64,000 nucleotides of DNA from an uncultured Eubacteriales bacterium (lineage in GTDB: Bacteria; Bacillota; Clostridia; Peptostreptococcales; Anaerovoracaceae): contig CACWSO010000007.1 in assembly GCA_902763505.1 (NCBI GenBank), positions 62,001-126,000 on the forward strand, in the 5' to 3' direction. A model generated the notes under the pieces. It saw nothing but the letters and a program-made list of their open reading frames with translations. It ran no database searches and was not told where the DNA came from. The position numbers and the translations under genes were made by a program. Of the stretch, positions 25,210 through 33,005 are shown piece by piece (the first letter of the stretch is position 1; the number at the start of each line of letters is the position of its first letter).

Positions 25210-25989
25210 ATGAGACTGCAGAATAAAGTAGCCCTGATTACTGGGGCTACGAAGGGTATCGGGGCAGAAACCGCGAGACTGTTTGCGCAAGAAGGCGCAC
25301 GCGTCATCATCTGCGGCAGAGACGAAGCATCCGGTCGCGGAATTGCGGATGAAATCAATGCGAAATATAATCATCAGCAAGCTTGGTTCTGCCATTTGGA
25401 TGTAACCAACTATGAAAGCTGGGAACGTGCCATTGACTTCACGATACAGAATTGCGGCAAGCTTCATATCCTGATCAACAATGCCGGAATCAGCTTCGCA
25501 GAACTTATTGAGGACACATCTGTGGAACATTATGACCAAACTATCGCGACGAATCAGACCGGTGTCTTTTATGGGATTCAGCTCGGCATCAAAGCGATGA
25601 AGGAAAACGGGGAAACCTGCTCCATCGTGTCGACCTCATCCGTGGACGGCGTTGCGGGAGATCCTTTGTTCACACCTTACTGCGCATCAAAAGCTGCTGT
25701 CATCGCTATGACGAAATGCGCCGCGATCGAATGCGGCCAGAAAGGGTATCAGATTCGTGTCAACGCAGTTGCCCCAGGTTACATCGAAAGTCCTATGTAC
25801 GCCGTGGATGCCCAGCAGCGCGGTATGACTTACGAAGAGTATACCCGCGATATGACCGCCTTGCACCCTATCGGTCGGATTGGCACAGCGGAAGACATTG
25901 CCAGAGCATATCTGTATCTGGCCAGCGATGAATCCGGATTTGTCACCGGGACTACGCTTGTGGTTGATGGAGGTTATACGGCCTGGTAG
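25210..25989 (+). CDS. Short-chain dehydrogenase/reductase (classical SDR)
   Basis: A 259-residue classical SDR: TGATKGIG nucleotide-binding loop at about 13-20, NNAG near 92, catalytic Ser in SIVSTSSVDG and the Tyr157-x3-Lys161 pair in YCASK. It ends with the usual SGFVTGTTLVVDGGYTAW. It reduces or oxidises a hydroxyl/carbonyl with NAD(P); substrate not predictable, though the FabG/3-oxoacyl-reductase-like subfamily is closest by pattern. AAGGAGG precedes the ATG, and a terminator follows at once, so this gene closes the operon. Confidence 0.9.
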   Translation: MRLQNKVALITGATKGIGAETARLFAQEGARVIICGRDEASGRGIADEINAKYNHQQAWFCHLDVTNYESWERAIDFTIQNCGKLHILINNAGISFAELIEDTSVEHYDQTIATNQTGVFYGIQLGIKAMKENGETCSIVSTSSVDGVAGDPLFTPYCASKAAVIAMTKCAAIECGQKGYQIRVNAVAPGYIESPMYAVDAQQRGMTYEEYTRDMTALHPIGRIGTAEDIARAYLYLASDESGFVTGTTLVVDGGYTAW

Positions 25990-25992
25990 AAT

Positions 25993-26033
25993 AACACAGA
26001 TGTCGAAAAGGCTCGGCATCTGTGTTGTTTTTA
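25993..26033 (+). terminator. Intrinsic terminator after the SDR gene
   Basis: AACACAGATG and CATCTGTGTT form a 10-bp stem, with an inner CG-rich extension around an AAAAGG loop, followed by GTTTTTATTG. It starts 4 bases after the SDR stop. Confidence 0.85.
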
Positions 26034-26878
26034 TTGTTTTTTCATTAATTCTTCATTTATCATTTCGATGTGCTTCATTGCCAGTGAAATCTGATTTGAC
26101 AGGCTTATCAGCGCTTCTTCGGCATTCTTCGGATTGAGCGCGAGATAACTATGCAGCTCATCCTTAGGGATTTCCATAATGACAGTATCTTCATCTGCAA
26201 TCGCCGAATACGGACTCGGACGGTCAGCGTAACAGTTGTATACGCCGAAGCATTTTCCTGTTGTGTAAACGCCGAGAAGATATTCGTTTTCAGTACCATA
26301 ATTCATATACAGTGATACGGTACCTTGCATAACTTTATACAAGATATCTCGATGGTCTCCCTGCTGTATGATCGACTTGCTGCTGTCATACTTTGTCATG
26401 GAACGCTCCTGCTCCTTGTAAGTGCTCTCGATTGCGTGGACGAGGTTTACTAACAATGTGTTGTACGGGGCGGGAACGTTGTGGACATTCGCACGCTCTA
26501 CAACAAAACCGTTGATTGCATCGATCTCAGTCTTTCTGCAATTCATGCTTCACAAATCAGCTTTTCTGCAAAGAACCAGGCGTGTTCGTTTTCAATCATA
26601 GAGCCTATCGGCGCTTTTGTAATCGCAGTGAAGCTGTTGATGGAAAGGTTGACGAACAGCTTGCTCCAAATAATCCTCTGGATATCATCGGACTTCTCTG
26701 ATTCCAGACCTGACTCGTTAAAAACACGCACGATGTCATCTGCGCAGCTGCTATTCGTATTGCTCCCGATAATTGTTACGCCGGAACCGCTGTGTCTGAT
26801 ATTTCCCTTGTCCAGATTCACTGAGTTGTGCCTGGTGGTTCCGACCAGAATACGATCCGTACAGACAACTCTATTTTA
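26031..26878 (-). pseudogene. Decayed ketopantoate reductase (ApbA/PanE)-like gene fused to a cNMP-binding domain
   Basis: Read on the minus strand, an open segment from about 26878 to 26543 encodes RILVGTTRHNS, then HSGSGVTIIGS and IIWSKLFVNLSINSFTAITKAPIG, the middle of a ketopantoate reductase. It stops at FFAEKLICEA. After a shift of frame the C-terminal motif CRKTEIDAINGFVVERA (usually GRKTEID.INGYVV) resumes, and the frame continues into a cNMP-binding/CRP-like domain of about 115 residues to 26031. The N-terminal Rossmann domain and the roughly 50 residues before the last PanE motif are missing. The cNMP part looks undamaged and could be translated alone from ATG 26546. Confidence 0.7.
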
Positions 26879-26919
26879 ACTGTTTTGTAAAAAATTTATC
26901 GTAAAACATTAAAAATATG

Positions 26920-26947
26920 TTGACAAACATTAACTTTTGGATATAAT
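26920..26947 (+). promoter_or_regulatory. Sigma-A promoter and operator-like repeat of the DUF2975/XRE pair
   Basis: Perfect TTGACA, a 16-base spacer and perfect TATAAT, 69 bases before the GTG start. Immediately upstream, AACAT and ATGTT (about 26905-26921) form a short inverted repeat that runs into the -35, and AACATTAA occurs again in the spacer; a plausible site for the XRE protein encoded downstream. Confidence 0.65.
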
Positions 26948-27015
26948 AAGCACTGTAAGGATCCTGCGTAAGCATAATTTCACAGTTAAAGCAATAATAC
27001 GGAAAGGACACCATC

Positions 27016-27516
27016 GTGAATAAAGAGACTAAACTAGCAAACCTTCAGAAGACAAGCAAAGTTTTCGCAGTTATATCCAGAGTCATTGAGATCGTCAACT
27101 ATGTTGGCGCCGCAATTTGCGCCGCTGCCATTCCCGTTCTCTTTATCGACCAGGATAAGCTGAAGTATTTCGTAAGCGGACAGGAGAACGATCAGTTATT
27201 CCAGATGCTCTCTAAAACCATGGAATACAAAAGTGCTATGGCGATCTTTCTGATCCTTCTCATTGTACTCACCCTGGCTACCGCTTATCTGTTTAGAAAG
27301 ATCGGCACGCTCTTCAGAAACATCAACAAAGACTATTCACCTTTCATCCCTGAAAACGTGAAACTCATCAAGATTATTGCAGTATTCGTTGCAGTAATCG
27401 TATTGCTCGAAGCAGGTATCATTCCGGCGATTCTGATCGGATTGATGCTCTGGGCCGTAGCTCTTCTCTTTGACTACGGTTGTGAGCTTCAGAACGAATC
27501 TGACGAAATAATATAA
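27016..27516 (+). CDS. DUF2975 membrane protein
   Basis: A 166-residue protein with four membrane helices (about 24-45, 74-98, 115-145 and near 150) and the DUF2975 pattern: TAYLFRKIGTLFRNINKDYSPFIPENVKLIKIIA in the middle. Start is GTG with AAAGGACA upstream. DUF2975 proteins of unknown function are typically encoded next to a small XRE regulator, exactly as here. They probably take part in membrane sensing. Confident as to family, not function. Confidence 0.85.
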   Translation: MNKETKLANLQKTSKVFAVISRVIEIVNYVGAAICAAAIPVLFIDQDKLKYFVSGQENDQLFQMLSKTMEYKSAMAIFLILLIVLTLATAYLFRKIGTLFRNINKDYSPFIPENVKLIKIIAVFVAVIVLLEAGIIPAILIGLMLWAVALLFDYGCELQNESDEII

Positions 27517-27526
27517 GGAGGTCACT

Positions 27527-27736
27527 ATGGCGATTATTCTTAGACTCGACAGAGTGATGGCCGACCGCAAGATGTCACTGAACGAACTTGCAGAAAAGGT
27601 CGGCATCTCCAATGTCAATCTCTCAAAGATAAAGACCGGCAAGGTAAGCGGTGTGCGGTTCACTACTCTGGACGGCATTTGCAAAGCTCTGGATTGCCAG
27701 CCGGGAGACATTCTTGAATATCAAGAGGATGAATAG
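27527..27736 (+). CDS. Small XRE-family helix-turn-helix regulator (YozG type)
   Basis: The 69-residue protein is a single HTH domain: RVMADRKMSLNELAEKVGISNVNLSKIKTGKVSGVRFTTLDGICKALDCQPGDILEY. This is the Cro/C1-like HTH_26 subtype. AAGGAGG precedes the ATG and the gene lies 10 bases after DUF2975. It likely regulates its own operon. Confidence 0.9.
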   Translation: MAIILRLDRVMADRKMSLNELAEKVGISNVNLSKIKTGKVSGVRFTTLDGICKALDCQPGDILEYQEDE

Positions 27737-27796
27737 GAGACTGGTGCTATAATAGTAAAGTAATAGTATGTTAATCATTATAAGGAGGAACGATCA

Positions 27797-28201
27797 ATGA
27801 GTTTAAAAACAAGCAAACGGATATTGAAGATCTTTGGAATCTTCGACATTATCTGCGGAATCTTTCTCATTATTCTTGGCGTTATGGTGCTTGTGGGAGC
27901 CAGCCAGTTAAGCCCAGAAGAAATCGCATCTGATCCATCGCTAAGTGCCGGGGTATCGGGCATGGCCATACTCTTCATTCTGGGCCTGCTCTCTCTTCTT
28001 GAAGGTATTTTCTCAATAAGAGGTGCTAAGGATGCCGCAAAGATCATGCCGGCATGGATCTTCGCAATCATCGGTGTTATCGCTGCTGTTGTTGGGCTTT
28101 TTACGGGAGGCTCTTTGGGAGGTTCTATTTTCTCGCTGATCGTCAATATCGTGATCTTCATTGCAGCAAACAAGATAAAGAAATCCAGGATTTCAAACTG
28201 A
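27797..28201 (+). CDS. Small hydrophobic membrane protein of unknown function
   Basis: A 134-residue protein with four predicted helices: 9-34, 55-75, 85-106 and 112-127, and Lys-rich ends (KTSKRILK, NKIKKSRISN). An outside loop between helices 1 and 2 (QLSPEEIASDPSLSAG) is short and acidic. I do not recognise a named family. AAGGAGGAAC precedes the ATG. It lies 60 bases after the XRE gene and ahead of a strong terminator, so it may share the DUF2975 transcript. Confidence 0.7.
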   Translation: MSLKTSKRILKIFGIFDIICGIFLIILGVMVLVGASQLSPEEIASDPSLSAGVSGMAILFILGLLSLLEGIFSIRGAKDAAKIMPAWIFAIIGVIAAVVGLFTGGSLGGSIFSLIVNIVIFIAANKIKKSRISN

Positions 28202-28232
28202 TGGCTGCCGTTGATAAGAGAATTTCATAAGA

Positions 28233-28271
28233 AAAAAAGCCTTTGAAACAATATCGTTCAAAGGCTTTTTT
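28233..28271 (+). terminator. Intrinsic terminator
   Basis: A 15-bp stem (AAAAAAGCCTTTGAA / TTCAAAGGCTTTTTT) with a 9-base loop ends in a T run. It closes the DUF2975/XRE/membrane-protein unit. Confidence 0.88.
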
Positions 28272-28483
28272 GTACTCCATCATTGTTTGAATTCCGATAG
28301 ACTCATTATTCATCTTCCTCTTTGTTTGCCTTAACACAGCAAAGAACGTTATTGAAATTAGCAAGTCTTTTGAAAAGAATGACAATGAAGATTTGATCTT
28401 AATTCTTGGCATTTTCTAGACCTCCTGATCCTTTTAAACTGCTGTGAGAATCAGGGTGTCTGACTTATTCCTCAAAAACCACG
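28272..28483. other. Gene-poor stretch with a short plus-strand coding-like remnant
   Basis: Between the terminator and the tRNA trailer no complete gene is visible. From 28291 to a TAG at 28417-28419 the plus strand is open for 42 codons and reads like protein near its end (NTAKNVIEISKSFEKNDNEDLILILGIF), but lacks a start codon and ribosome site. It may be the tail of a deleted gene. A 12-base copy of part of tRNA-Lys lies at 28449-28460 in opposite orientation. Confidence 0.35.
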
Positions 28484-28510
28484 AAAAAAGGGAACCCGCT
28501 TGAAGTTCCC
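28484..28510 (-). terminator. Intrinsic terminator of tRNA-Lys
   Basis: On the minus strand GGGAAC and GTTCCC form a stem with a 9-base loop, followed by CTTTTTTCG. It lies 6 bases after the encoded CCA end of the tRNA. Confidence 0.75.
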
Positions 28511-28515
28511 TCGTT

Positions 28516-28591
28516 TGGTACACCATCAGGGGTTCGAACCCTGGACACCCTGATTAAGAGTCAGGTGCTCTGCCAGCTGAGCTAATGGTGC
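28516..28591 (-). tRNA. tRNA-Lys (anticodon CTT)
   Basis: The minus strand gives a 76-base cloverleaf: acceptor arm GCACCAT/ATGGTGT (G-U at the end), D arm with AGCTCAGCTGGCAGAGC, anticodon stem CCTGA/TCAGG around loop CTCTTAA (anticodon CTT, lysine AAG codons), and T arm CAGGGTTCGAACCCCTG-like. Discriminator A and CCA are encoded. It has its own promoter (28624-28652) and terminator. Confidence 0.95.
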
Positions 28592-28623
28592 ATATTAATT
28601 TCTTTCGCTCGTGCGCAATAGCT

Positions 28624-28652
28624 ATTTTACAGTTTAGATGCGGTTGTGTCAA
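28624..28652 (-). promoter_or_regulatory. Sigma-A promoter of tRNA-Lys
   Basis: On the minus strand perfect TTGACA, a 17-base spacer and TAAAAT end 33 bases before the tRNA. It starts 4 bases beyond the stop of the upstream hypothetical gene, so the tRNA is transcribed separately. Confidence 0.75.
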
Positions 28653-28655
28653 GGT

Positions 28656-29186
28656 TTAATTGCACTTTTCCTGCATAAAATCAAAGAACGCATCGCTGCC
28701 GGAGATTTCGTAATTCTTATCACCATAAACGAGGATTCCGCGGCCTTCGAAGTTGTAGCCATAACTGCCGCCGTCTGCAAAGTTAAAAACAACATAATGG
28801 TAGCCGTCAGTTACGGATGTTTCACTCTCACCAGTCACAGTAATGTTCTTGAGGGCTTTGTAGATTTCACGGATTTCGGCCTGGTCTTCCGTTTCATATG
28901 GTTCACCTGCGCCGCCCTCGTCATAAAGAAGTTCAACGCTCTCGATGCTGCCCTCATCAAAGGCCGTCATGAGTTTTTTCGCGCCTTCGGATTTATCAAA
29001 AACAAGGATCGGGCTCTCGCCGTTCAGCACCTCACCTATTTTAGGCGTATTGTCATCGTCCAGATCTCCGCCCTTGCCGCTGTCGCCGAAGAATCCATTC
29101 GGCACGCCAACGGCAAGAAACATGATCAGACACACCAGCATGCATCCTACCAGAACGATCCCTGTTTTTGAAAATCTACCTTTCAT
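28656..29186 (-). CDS. Exported or membrane-anchored protein of unknown function
   Basis: The 176-residue product has a single N-terminal hydrophobic segment (GIVLVGCMLVCLIMFLAVGV, about 9-28), then a Gly/Asp-rich linker and a soluble domain of about 130 residues outside the membrane. The domain contains ESVELLYDEGG, EIREIYKALKNITVTGE and YHYVVFNFADGGSYGYNFEGRGILV, reminiscent of small immunoglobulin-inhibitor or DUF5301-like beta proteins, but I cannot assign a family. Cys15 is not in a lipobox. GGAGAT precedes the ATG. It lies 29 bases downstream of the Mrp-like gene. Confidence 0.65.
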   Translation of the reverse strand: MKGRFSKTGIVLVGCMLVCLIMFLAVGVPNGFFGDSGKGGDLDDDNTPKIGEVLNGESPILVFDKSEGAKKLMTAFDEGSIESVELLYDEGGAGEPYETEDQAEIREIYKALKNITVTGESETSVTDGYHYVVFNFADGGSYGYNFEGRGILVYGDKNYEISGSDAFFDFMQEKCN

Positions 29187-29215
29187 CTTTTATCTCCGCT
29201 GCTGTTGCCTTTGCA

Positions 29216-30094
29216 TTATTTCTCCAGTTTCGCGGCCGCTTCATCGAGCCAGTCGCCTTCGAAGGCTTCGATCATGCCGCGGTCGCAAAGTGCCGCAAGC
29301 TTCGGATCGATCGGCAGCTTGGCCAGAACTTCAAGGCCGAATTCCTTCGCGACATCATCTGCCTTGCTCGGTCCGAAGATCTGATGCTCTTTGCCGCAGT
29401 CAGGGCACTTGAAATAGGAGTAGTTCTCCACGATTCCCAGTACTGGAACATCCATCATCTCCGCCATTTTGATTGCCTTGGAAACAACCATGGAAACGAG
29501 ATCCTGCGGTGATGTGACGATGATGATTCCATCAACAGGAATCGACTGGAATACAGTAAGTGGTACATCGCCCGTGCCTGGAGGCATGTCGACGAATAGA
29601 TAATCAACGTCTCCCCACATAACGTCCGTCCAGAACTGCTTGACGAGCCCGGCAATGATCGGTCCGCGCCAAAGCACCGGATCTGAATCATTTTCAAGGA
29701 GATTGTTCACCGATATCGTCTTGATGCCGCTGGATGTGAGCAGCGGGAAGATTCCGTCTTCGCTTCCTTCTGCCTTTTCTGTTACACCAAAGGCCTTCGG
29801 GATAGACGGACCTGTTACGTCTGCATCCATAACGCCAACATTGTGTCCACGTCTCTTCATATTTGTCGCCATCAGGGAAGTGACCAGAGTCTTTCCGACA
29901 CCGCCTTTGCCGCTGACAACTGCGATGATTTTGCCCACATTGCTATGCTTGTTTGCCGCCGCAATCAGTGACGCCGGGTCAAAGCTTCCGCATGAACCGC
30001 CGCTCGGGCAGCTGCCGCAGTCGTGCGTGCAATTTTCTGGAGTCGGTTCTCCGCCATTTCCTTCCGGACTGAATTTCTTTAAGTTTTCAAACAT
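29216..30094 (-). CDS. Mrp/NBP35 family ATP-binding iron-sulfur carrier
   Basis: The 292-residue protein has an N-terminal Cys motif (CTHDCGSCPSGGSCG, about 22-36), the deviant Walker A GKGGVGKT near 62, the Asp switch DADVTGPSIPKAFG, the PPGTGD motif and a C-terminal CPDC pair (YFKCPDCGKEH). The N-terminal cysteines are typical of NBP35 types and the CxxC bridges the dimer cluster. It assembles or carries [4Fe-4S] clusters in the cytoplasm. The neighbouring DUF169 gene is 56 bases upstream on the same strand. Confidence 0.92.
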   Translation of the reverse strand: MFENLKKFSPEGNGGEPTPENCTHDCGSCPSGGSCGSFDPASLIAAANKHSNVGKIIAVVSGKGGVGKTLVTSLMATNMKRRGHNVGVMDADVTGPSIPKAFGVTEKAEGSEDGIFPLLTSSGIKTISVNNLLENDSDPVLWRGPIIAGLVKQFWTDVMWGDVDYLFVDMPPGTGDVPLTVFQSIPVDGIIIVTSPQDLVSMVVSKAIKMAEMMDVPVLGIVENYSYFKCPDCGKEHQIFGPSKADDVAKEFGLEVLAKLPIDPKLAALCDRGMIEAFEGDWLDEAAAKLEK

Positions 30095-30150
30095 TCCTAT
30101 CCACCTCTCGTCTAGTCTTTATTGTTCGTATATATGTCTACGGCTTCTGT

Positions 30151-30939
30151 TTATTCCACCGTTCCCAGTGCCGTGAAGCAGGCATCCTGCAGATGTTCCT
30201 CCTTACGCAGCCTGTTTCTCACCGGCTTCCATACCGGTGCGTGGAAGAAACATTCCTCCGTAACACTCATCATATAATCAAAATCTTCGCTTGGGATTGC
30301 GATAGCGATTTCATCTTCCCCTCTGAATTTTCTCTGCGCAAGATCGCTGCCTGTAATGACCGCTCTCGGTTTTTCTCTGCGCTTCTCATCCAGAGGAATG
30401 CGTACCAGAGATGCGCAGCCTGCGGCAGTCGTGGCGATGACTCTATCGTATTCAGGCTTATCGTAACCATGCAGCACGATAACAGCTGACAGCTGATCAG
30501 GGTTGCAGAAACAAACCACTACATCGCACTTCATACCTTCTTTGTAAGGCTCGAATTTGATGCCGTCATAATGACCGCCCTTCCCGTCTTCCATCACGTT
30601 CTTTGGCAGCCCTTCGTACAGCCCATAGGCGGTTTCTTCATCACACTTGAAACGCTCTCCGTCAGGCGTCCACTGCGCCTTGGAACCTGTGGTCAGGAAT
30701 TTTCCAAATCCGCCCGGGATGCATGGCAGCTGATCTTTGAGTCCGCTGTTGCTCTCGAAGCCTTTGCATCCGCAGTAGCCCAGACCCGTAACGATCGTCT
30801 CGCCCGCCAGGATCCTGTCAAACAATCTGTATATACAACCGAACGTATGCGTCGGCGTCTCGTCCTTCAAATACACGCGGCTGATTGCCATGACCTTGCC
30901 CTGCAGAGCAACTTCTTTTTCAAATTCTGCAAAACTCAT
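30151..30939 (-). CDS. DUF169 domain protein
   Basis: A 262-residue cytoplasmic protein. DUF169 features are the segments FGCIYRLFDRILAGETIVTGLGYCGCKGFESNSGL, GMKCDVVVCFCNPDQLSAVIVLHGY and TTAAGCASLVRIPL, with several conserved cysteines (CKG, CFC, GCAS) that could bind a metal or cluster. The function of the family is unknown. Its position upstream of an Fe-S carrier gene and its cysteines would fit an iron-sulfur role, but this is inference. GGAGGC precedes the ATG. Confidence 0.75.
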   Translation of the reverse strand: MSFAEFEKEVALQGKVMAISRVYLKDETPTHTFGCIYRLFDRILAGETIVTGLGYCGCKGFESNSGLKDQLPCIPGGFGKFLTTGSKAQWTPDGERFKCDEETAYGLYEGLPKNVMEDGKGGHYDGIKFEPYKEGMKCDVVVCFCNPDQLSAVIVLHGYDKPEYDRVIATTAAGCASLVRIPLDEKRREKPRAVITGSDLAQRKFRGEDEIAIAIPSEDFDYMMSVTEECFFHAPVWKPVRNRLRKEEHLQDACFTALGTVE

Positions 30940-30951
30940 ATGATCTGCCTC

Positions 30952-31806
30952 CTATCTGCTTCTGAATACAAGTCTGAATATCGGGAATGCGATGATCATC
31001 GCTCCGCCGACAACAGTACCGACTTTCATCGCTGCAATAGTCCCATGTGTCACCATTACGTACAGCATCTGTCTGGAGAGTACGATCCCATCGCCGGAGG
31101 ATGCCATTGTCTGATCGATCATCATCGATAAAATATACATGAACGCTGCGATCACAAGTATGATTGCGCCGCACCAGATCAAACCGATTTTACTGCGCCA
31201 GTAGAGCACAACGATCAGCAGGCACGCCATGATTGCAATGCCGGCGGCTCCATACCTCACCTGGGCGGAGGTCGCCGTCCGCGCCATCTCGATCTGCTCC
31301 GCTGTCTCCTCATCTACAAAGGCATCAAGGTCCATCTGACTCAGAACATAATTGACGCCCTTTGTAAGATTCGGCATGGCTGCGTTGAGTGCTGCGTCAA
31401 ACATCTTCCGCTCGCCTTCGTTCATGGAAATCGTACCGTTCGCCAGACATTCATCCATGCTCTGGCTGAACGCCCTGTTCAGATCATCCGAACCGATTTC
31501 TTCCATCTCTTCCCCATAAACCTGACTCTGCAGACAGCGCGCCGTGTACTCTGTAAAGAACGCTGTCATTGCGTCCGATTTGAGGACGGACTGCATGGTC
31601 TCGCCGTAAACACCGCCTAAATTGATCGTATTATGCTCTATGATGTTGTCAGTCAGTTGCCCGACCGCATCTGTTTCTATGATGGCCTCCTCAACAGCAT
31701 CCTCTGATATGGCCTCGCTTACCGCGTAGGAACCAAGGGCCAGTGATGCGCTGATCAAAAGGATGATTGCCAACAGAAACGCCAAAATCCCTTTTAAAAC
31801 TCTCAT
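30952..31806 (-). CDS. Membrane protein of unknown function
   Basis: From ATG 31806 the product is 284 residues: an N-terminal helix (LKGILAFLLAIILLISASLALGSYAVSEAI), a large outside domain of about 165 residues rich in acidic and Gln residues (EEAIIETDAVGQLTDNIIEHNTINLG...), and three C-terminal helices (AAGIAIMACLLIVVLYW, LIWCGAIILVIAAFMYILSMMI and a last near TIAAMKVGTVVGGAMIIAFP). The layout resembles uncharacterised Clostridia envelope proteins; no family named. It lies 12 bases upstream of DUF169 and downstream of the rpsI terminator. Confidence 0.65.
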   Translation of the reverse strand: MRVLKGILAFLLAIILLISASLALGSYAVSEAISEDAVEEAIIETDAVGQLTDNIIEHNTINLGGVYGETMQSVLKSDAMTAFFTEYTARCLQSQVYGEEMEEIGSDDLNRAFSQSMDECLANGTISMNEGERKMFDAALNAAMPNLTKGVNYVLSQMDLDAFVDEETAEQIEMARTATSAQVRYGAAGIAIMACLLIVVLYWRSKIGLIWCGAIILVIAAFMYILSMMIDQTMASSGDGIVLSRQMLYVMVTHGTIAAMKVGTVVGGAMIIAFPIFRLVFRSR

Positions 31807-31849
31807 GCTGCAATTATACCATAGATTCTCTGTGCCTGTCGGCAAAACA

Positions 31850-31873
31850 AAAGAGACCCTTTCGGATCTCTTT
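31850..31873 (-). terminator. Intrinsic terminator of the rplM-rpsI operon
   Basis: On the minus strand AAAGAGATCC, a GAAA tetraloop and GGGTCTCTTT form a near-perfect 10-bp stem followed by TGTTTTG, 20 bases after the rpsI stop. Confidence 0.8.
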
Positions 31874-31892
31874 GTCTGCTTGAATAGTCGCC

Positions 31893-32288
31893 TTAACGCT
31901 TTGAGAACTGGCTTGCTCTACGAGCTTTCTTGAGTCCGTACTTCTTTCTTTCCTTCATACGGGAATCTCTTGTGAGGAAGCCTGCTTCCTTAAGAGCCGG
32001 TCTGTAAGCTTCTCTGTCTGCTTCGCAGAGAGCTCTTGAGATACCGTGTCTTAATGCGCCTGCCTGTCCAGTGTAACCGCCGCCTTCTACAGTAGCGATA
32101 ACGTCGAACTTGCCTTCGCAGCCTGCGATCTCAAAAGGTCTTCTTACTTCTCTCTTCACGATGTCCAGTGCAAGATAATCGTCGAGAGGCTTCTTGTTAA
32201 CTGTGATATTGCCAGTGCCAGGGACGAGTCTTACTCTGGCTACTGATGATTTTCTTCTACCTGTTCCGTAGTACTGAGTCTTTGCCAT
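31893..32288 (-). CDS. rpsI: Small ribosomal subunit protein uS9
   Basis: A 131-residue S9 protein: [19 protein letters not shown] at the start, [19 protein letters not shown] in the middle and the invariant C-terminal [17 protein letters not shown] whose tail reaches the P-site. AAGGGAGG precedes the ATG. It follows rplM by 17 bases, the universal bacterial order. Confidence 0.97.
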   Translation of the reverse strand: MAKTQYYGTGRRKSSVARVRLVPGTGNITVNKKPLDDYLALDIVKREVRRPFEIAGCEGKFDVIATVEGGGYTGQAGALRHGISRALCEADREAYRPALKEAGFLTRDSRMKERKKYGLKKARRASQFSKR

Positions 32289-32305
32289 TTTCAGATCCTC
32301 CCTTC

Positions 32306-32743
32306 TTACTTAATATCCAGAACTTCCGGCTTCTGAGCTGCGTGATTGTGCTCAGGACCTGCATAAACCTTCAACTTCTTGTACATCTGTCTGCCGAGCT
32401 TGCCGTTTGGCATCATGCCCTTAACAGCATGTCTTACTGCCTCAGTCGGGTGCTTCGCCATCATGTCTTCGAAGTTCGTCTCCTTGAGTCCGCCTGGATA
32501 ACCAGAGTGTCTCTTGTAGATCTTTTCCTGTCTCTTCTTGCCTGTTACTGCTACCTTCTCGGCATTGACTACGATGACGTAATCTCCACAGTCAACATGC
32601 GGTGTGTAAGTCGGCTTGTTCTTGCCTCTGAGAACTGCGGCGATCTGTGATGCCATTCTTCCCAGATTCTTGCCGTCAGCATCGACAACGTACCATTTAC
32701 GTTCAACCTCTGCTGGCTTGGCGATGAATGATTTTGTTGACAT
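32306..32743 (-). CDS. rplM: Large ribosomal subunit protein uL13
   Basis: A 145-residue L13 with [34 protein letters not shown] and [20 protein letters not shown]. First gene of the rplM-rpsI operon, driven by a strong sigma-A promoter about 190 bases upstream through a structured leader. GAAAGGAAG precedes the ATG. Confidence 0.97.
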   Translation of the reverse strand: MSTKSFIAKPAEVERKWYVVDADGKNLGRMASQIAAVLRGKNKPTYTPHVDCGDYVIVVNAEKVAVTGKKRQEKIYKRHSGYPGGLKETNFEDMMAKHPTEAVRHAVKGMMPNGKLGRQMYKKLKVYAGPEHNHAAQKPEVLDIK

Positions 32744-32928
32744 TTCGTCTTCCTTTCTGCCTACTCGGTTCGAAAATCCGAACTGTTTCGGTCCTGCCTA
32801 CTCGGTTGTCGGCTCTCCGCTCACGCGCTGTCCGCAACTGCTTCGGCGTCTAAAAATATCTTCTAGTGTGCTCGCTGCCGGAACTGAATCCTGCTCGCAC
32901 GAAAAATCCGCGCCGCTTGCGCGACACG
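32744..32928 (-). promoter_or_regulatory. Long structured 5' leader of rplM
   Basis: About 185 transcribed bases separate the promoter from the rplM start. The minus strand contains GC-rich hairpin-forming parts (for example GCGCAAGCGGCGC) and, near the start codon, a 14-base direct repeat. L13 leaders that bind the protein are known in Bacilli, so feedback control is likely, but this leader is longer and I cannot match it to the known fold by eye. Confidence 0.45.
32757..32807. repeat. 14-bp direct repeat in the rplM leader
   Basis: CTGCCTACTCGGTT occurs at 32757-32770 and again at 32794-32807 (37-base spacing). On the transcribed strand each copy reads AACCGAGTAGGCAG. The segment between contains CGGATTTTCG and GACCGAAAC, which could pair alternately. 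Confidence 0.75.
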
Positions 32929-32933
32929 AAGAT

Positions 32934-32962
32934 AGTATACTCGCAAAAGTCTTTCATGTCAA
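32934..32962 (-). promoter_or_regulatory. Strong sigma-A promoter of rplM-rpsI
   Basis: On the minus strand TTGACA, a 17-base spacer and TATACT. The -35 overlaps the T tract region just after the ATP synthase terminator, so the two operons are packed without spare sequence. Confidence 0.85.
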
Positions 32963-32963
32963 T

Positions 32964-32990
32964 AAAAAACGACCCGCATTACACGGGTCG
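32964..32990 (-). terminator. Intrinsic terminator of the ATP synthase operon
   Basis: On the minus strand CGACCCG, TGTAATG loop, CGGGTCG and TTTTTTATT, 16 bases after the atpC stop. Confidence 0.88.
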
Positions 32991-33005
32991 CTTACGCATC
33001 TTATG

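Noticed and set aside
28158..28412. 84-residue minus-strand frame in the gap before tRNA-Lys
   Set aside because: Crosses the strong terminator at 28233-28271, has no ribosome site and no recognisable pattern.
28291..28419. 42-codon plus-strand open stretch ending NDNEDLILILGIF
   Set aside because: Looks coding-like but has no start codon or ribosome site; kept only as a possible gene remnant, not as a CDS.
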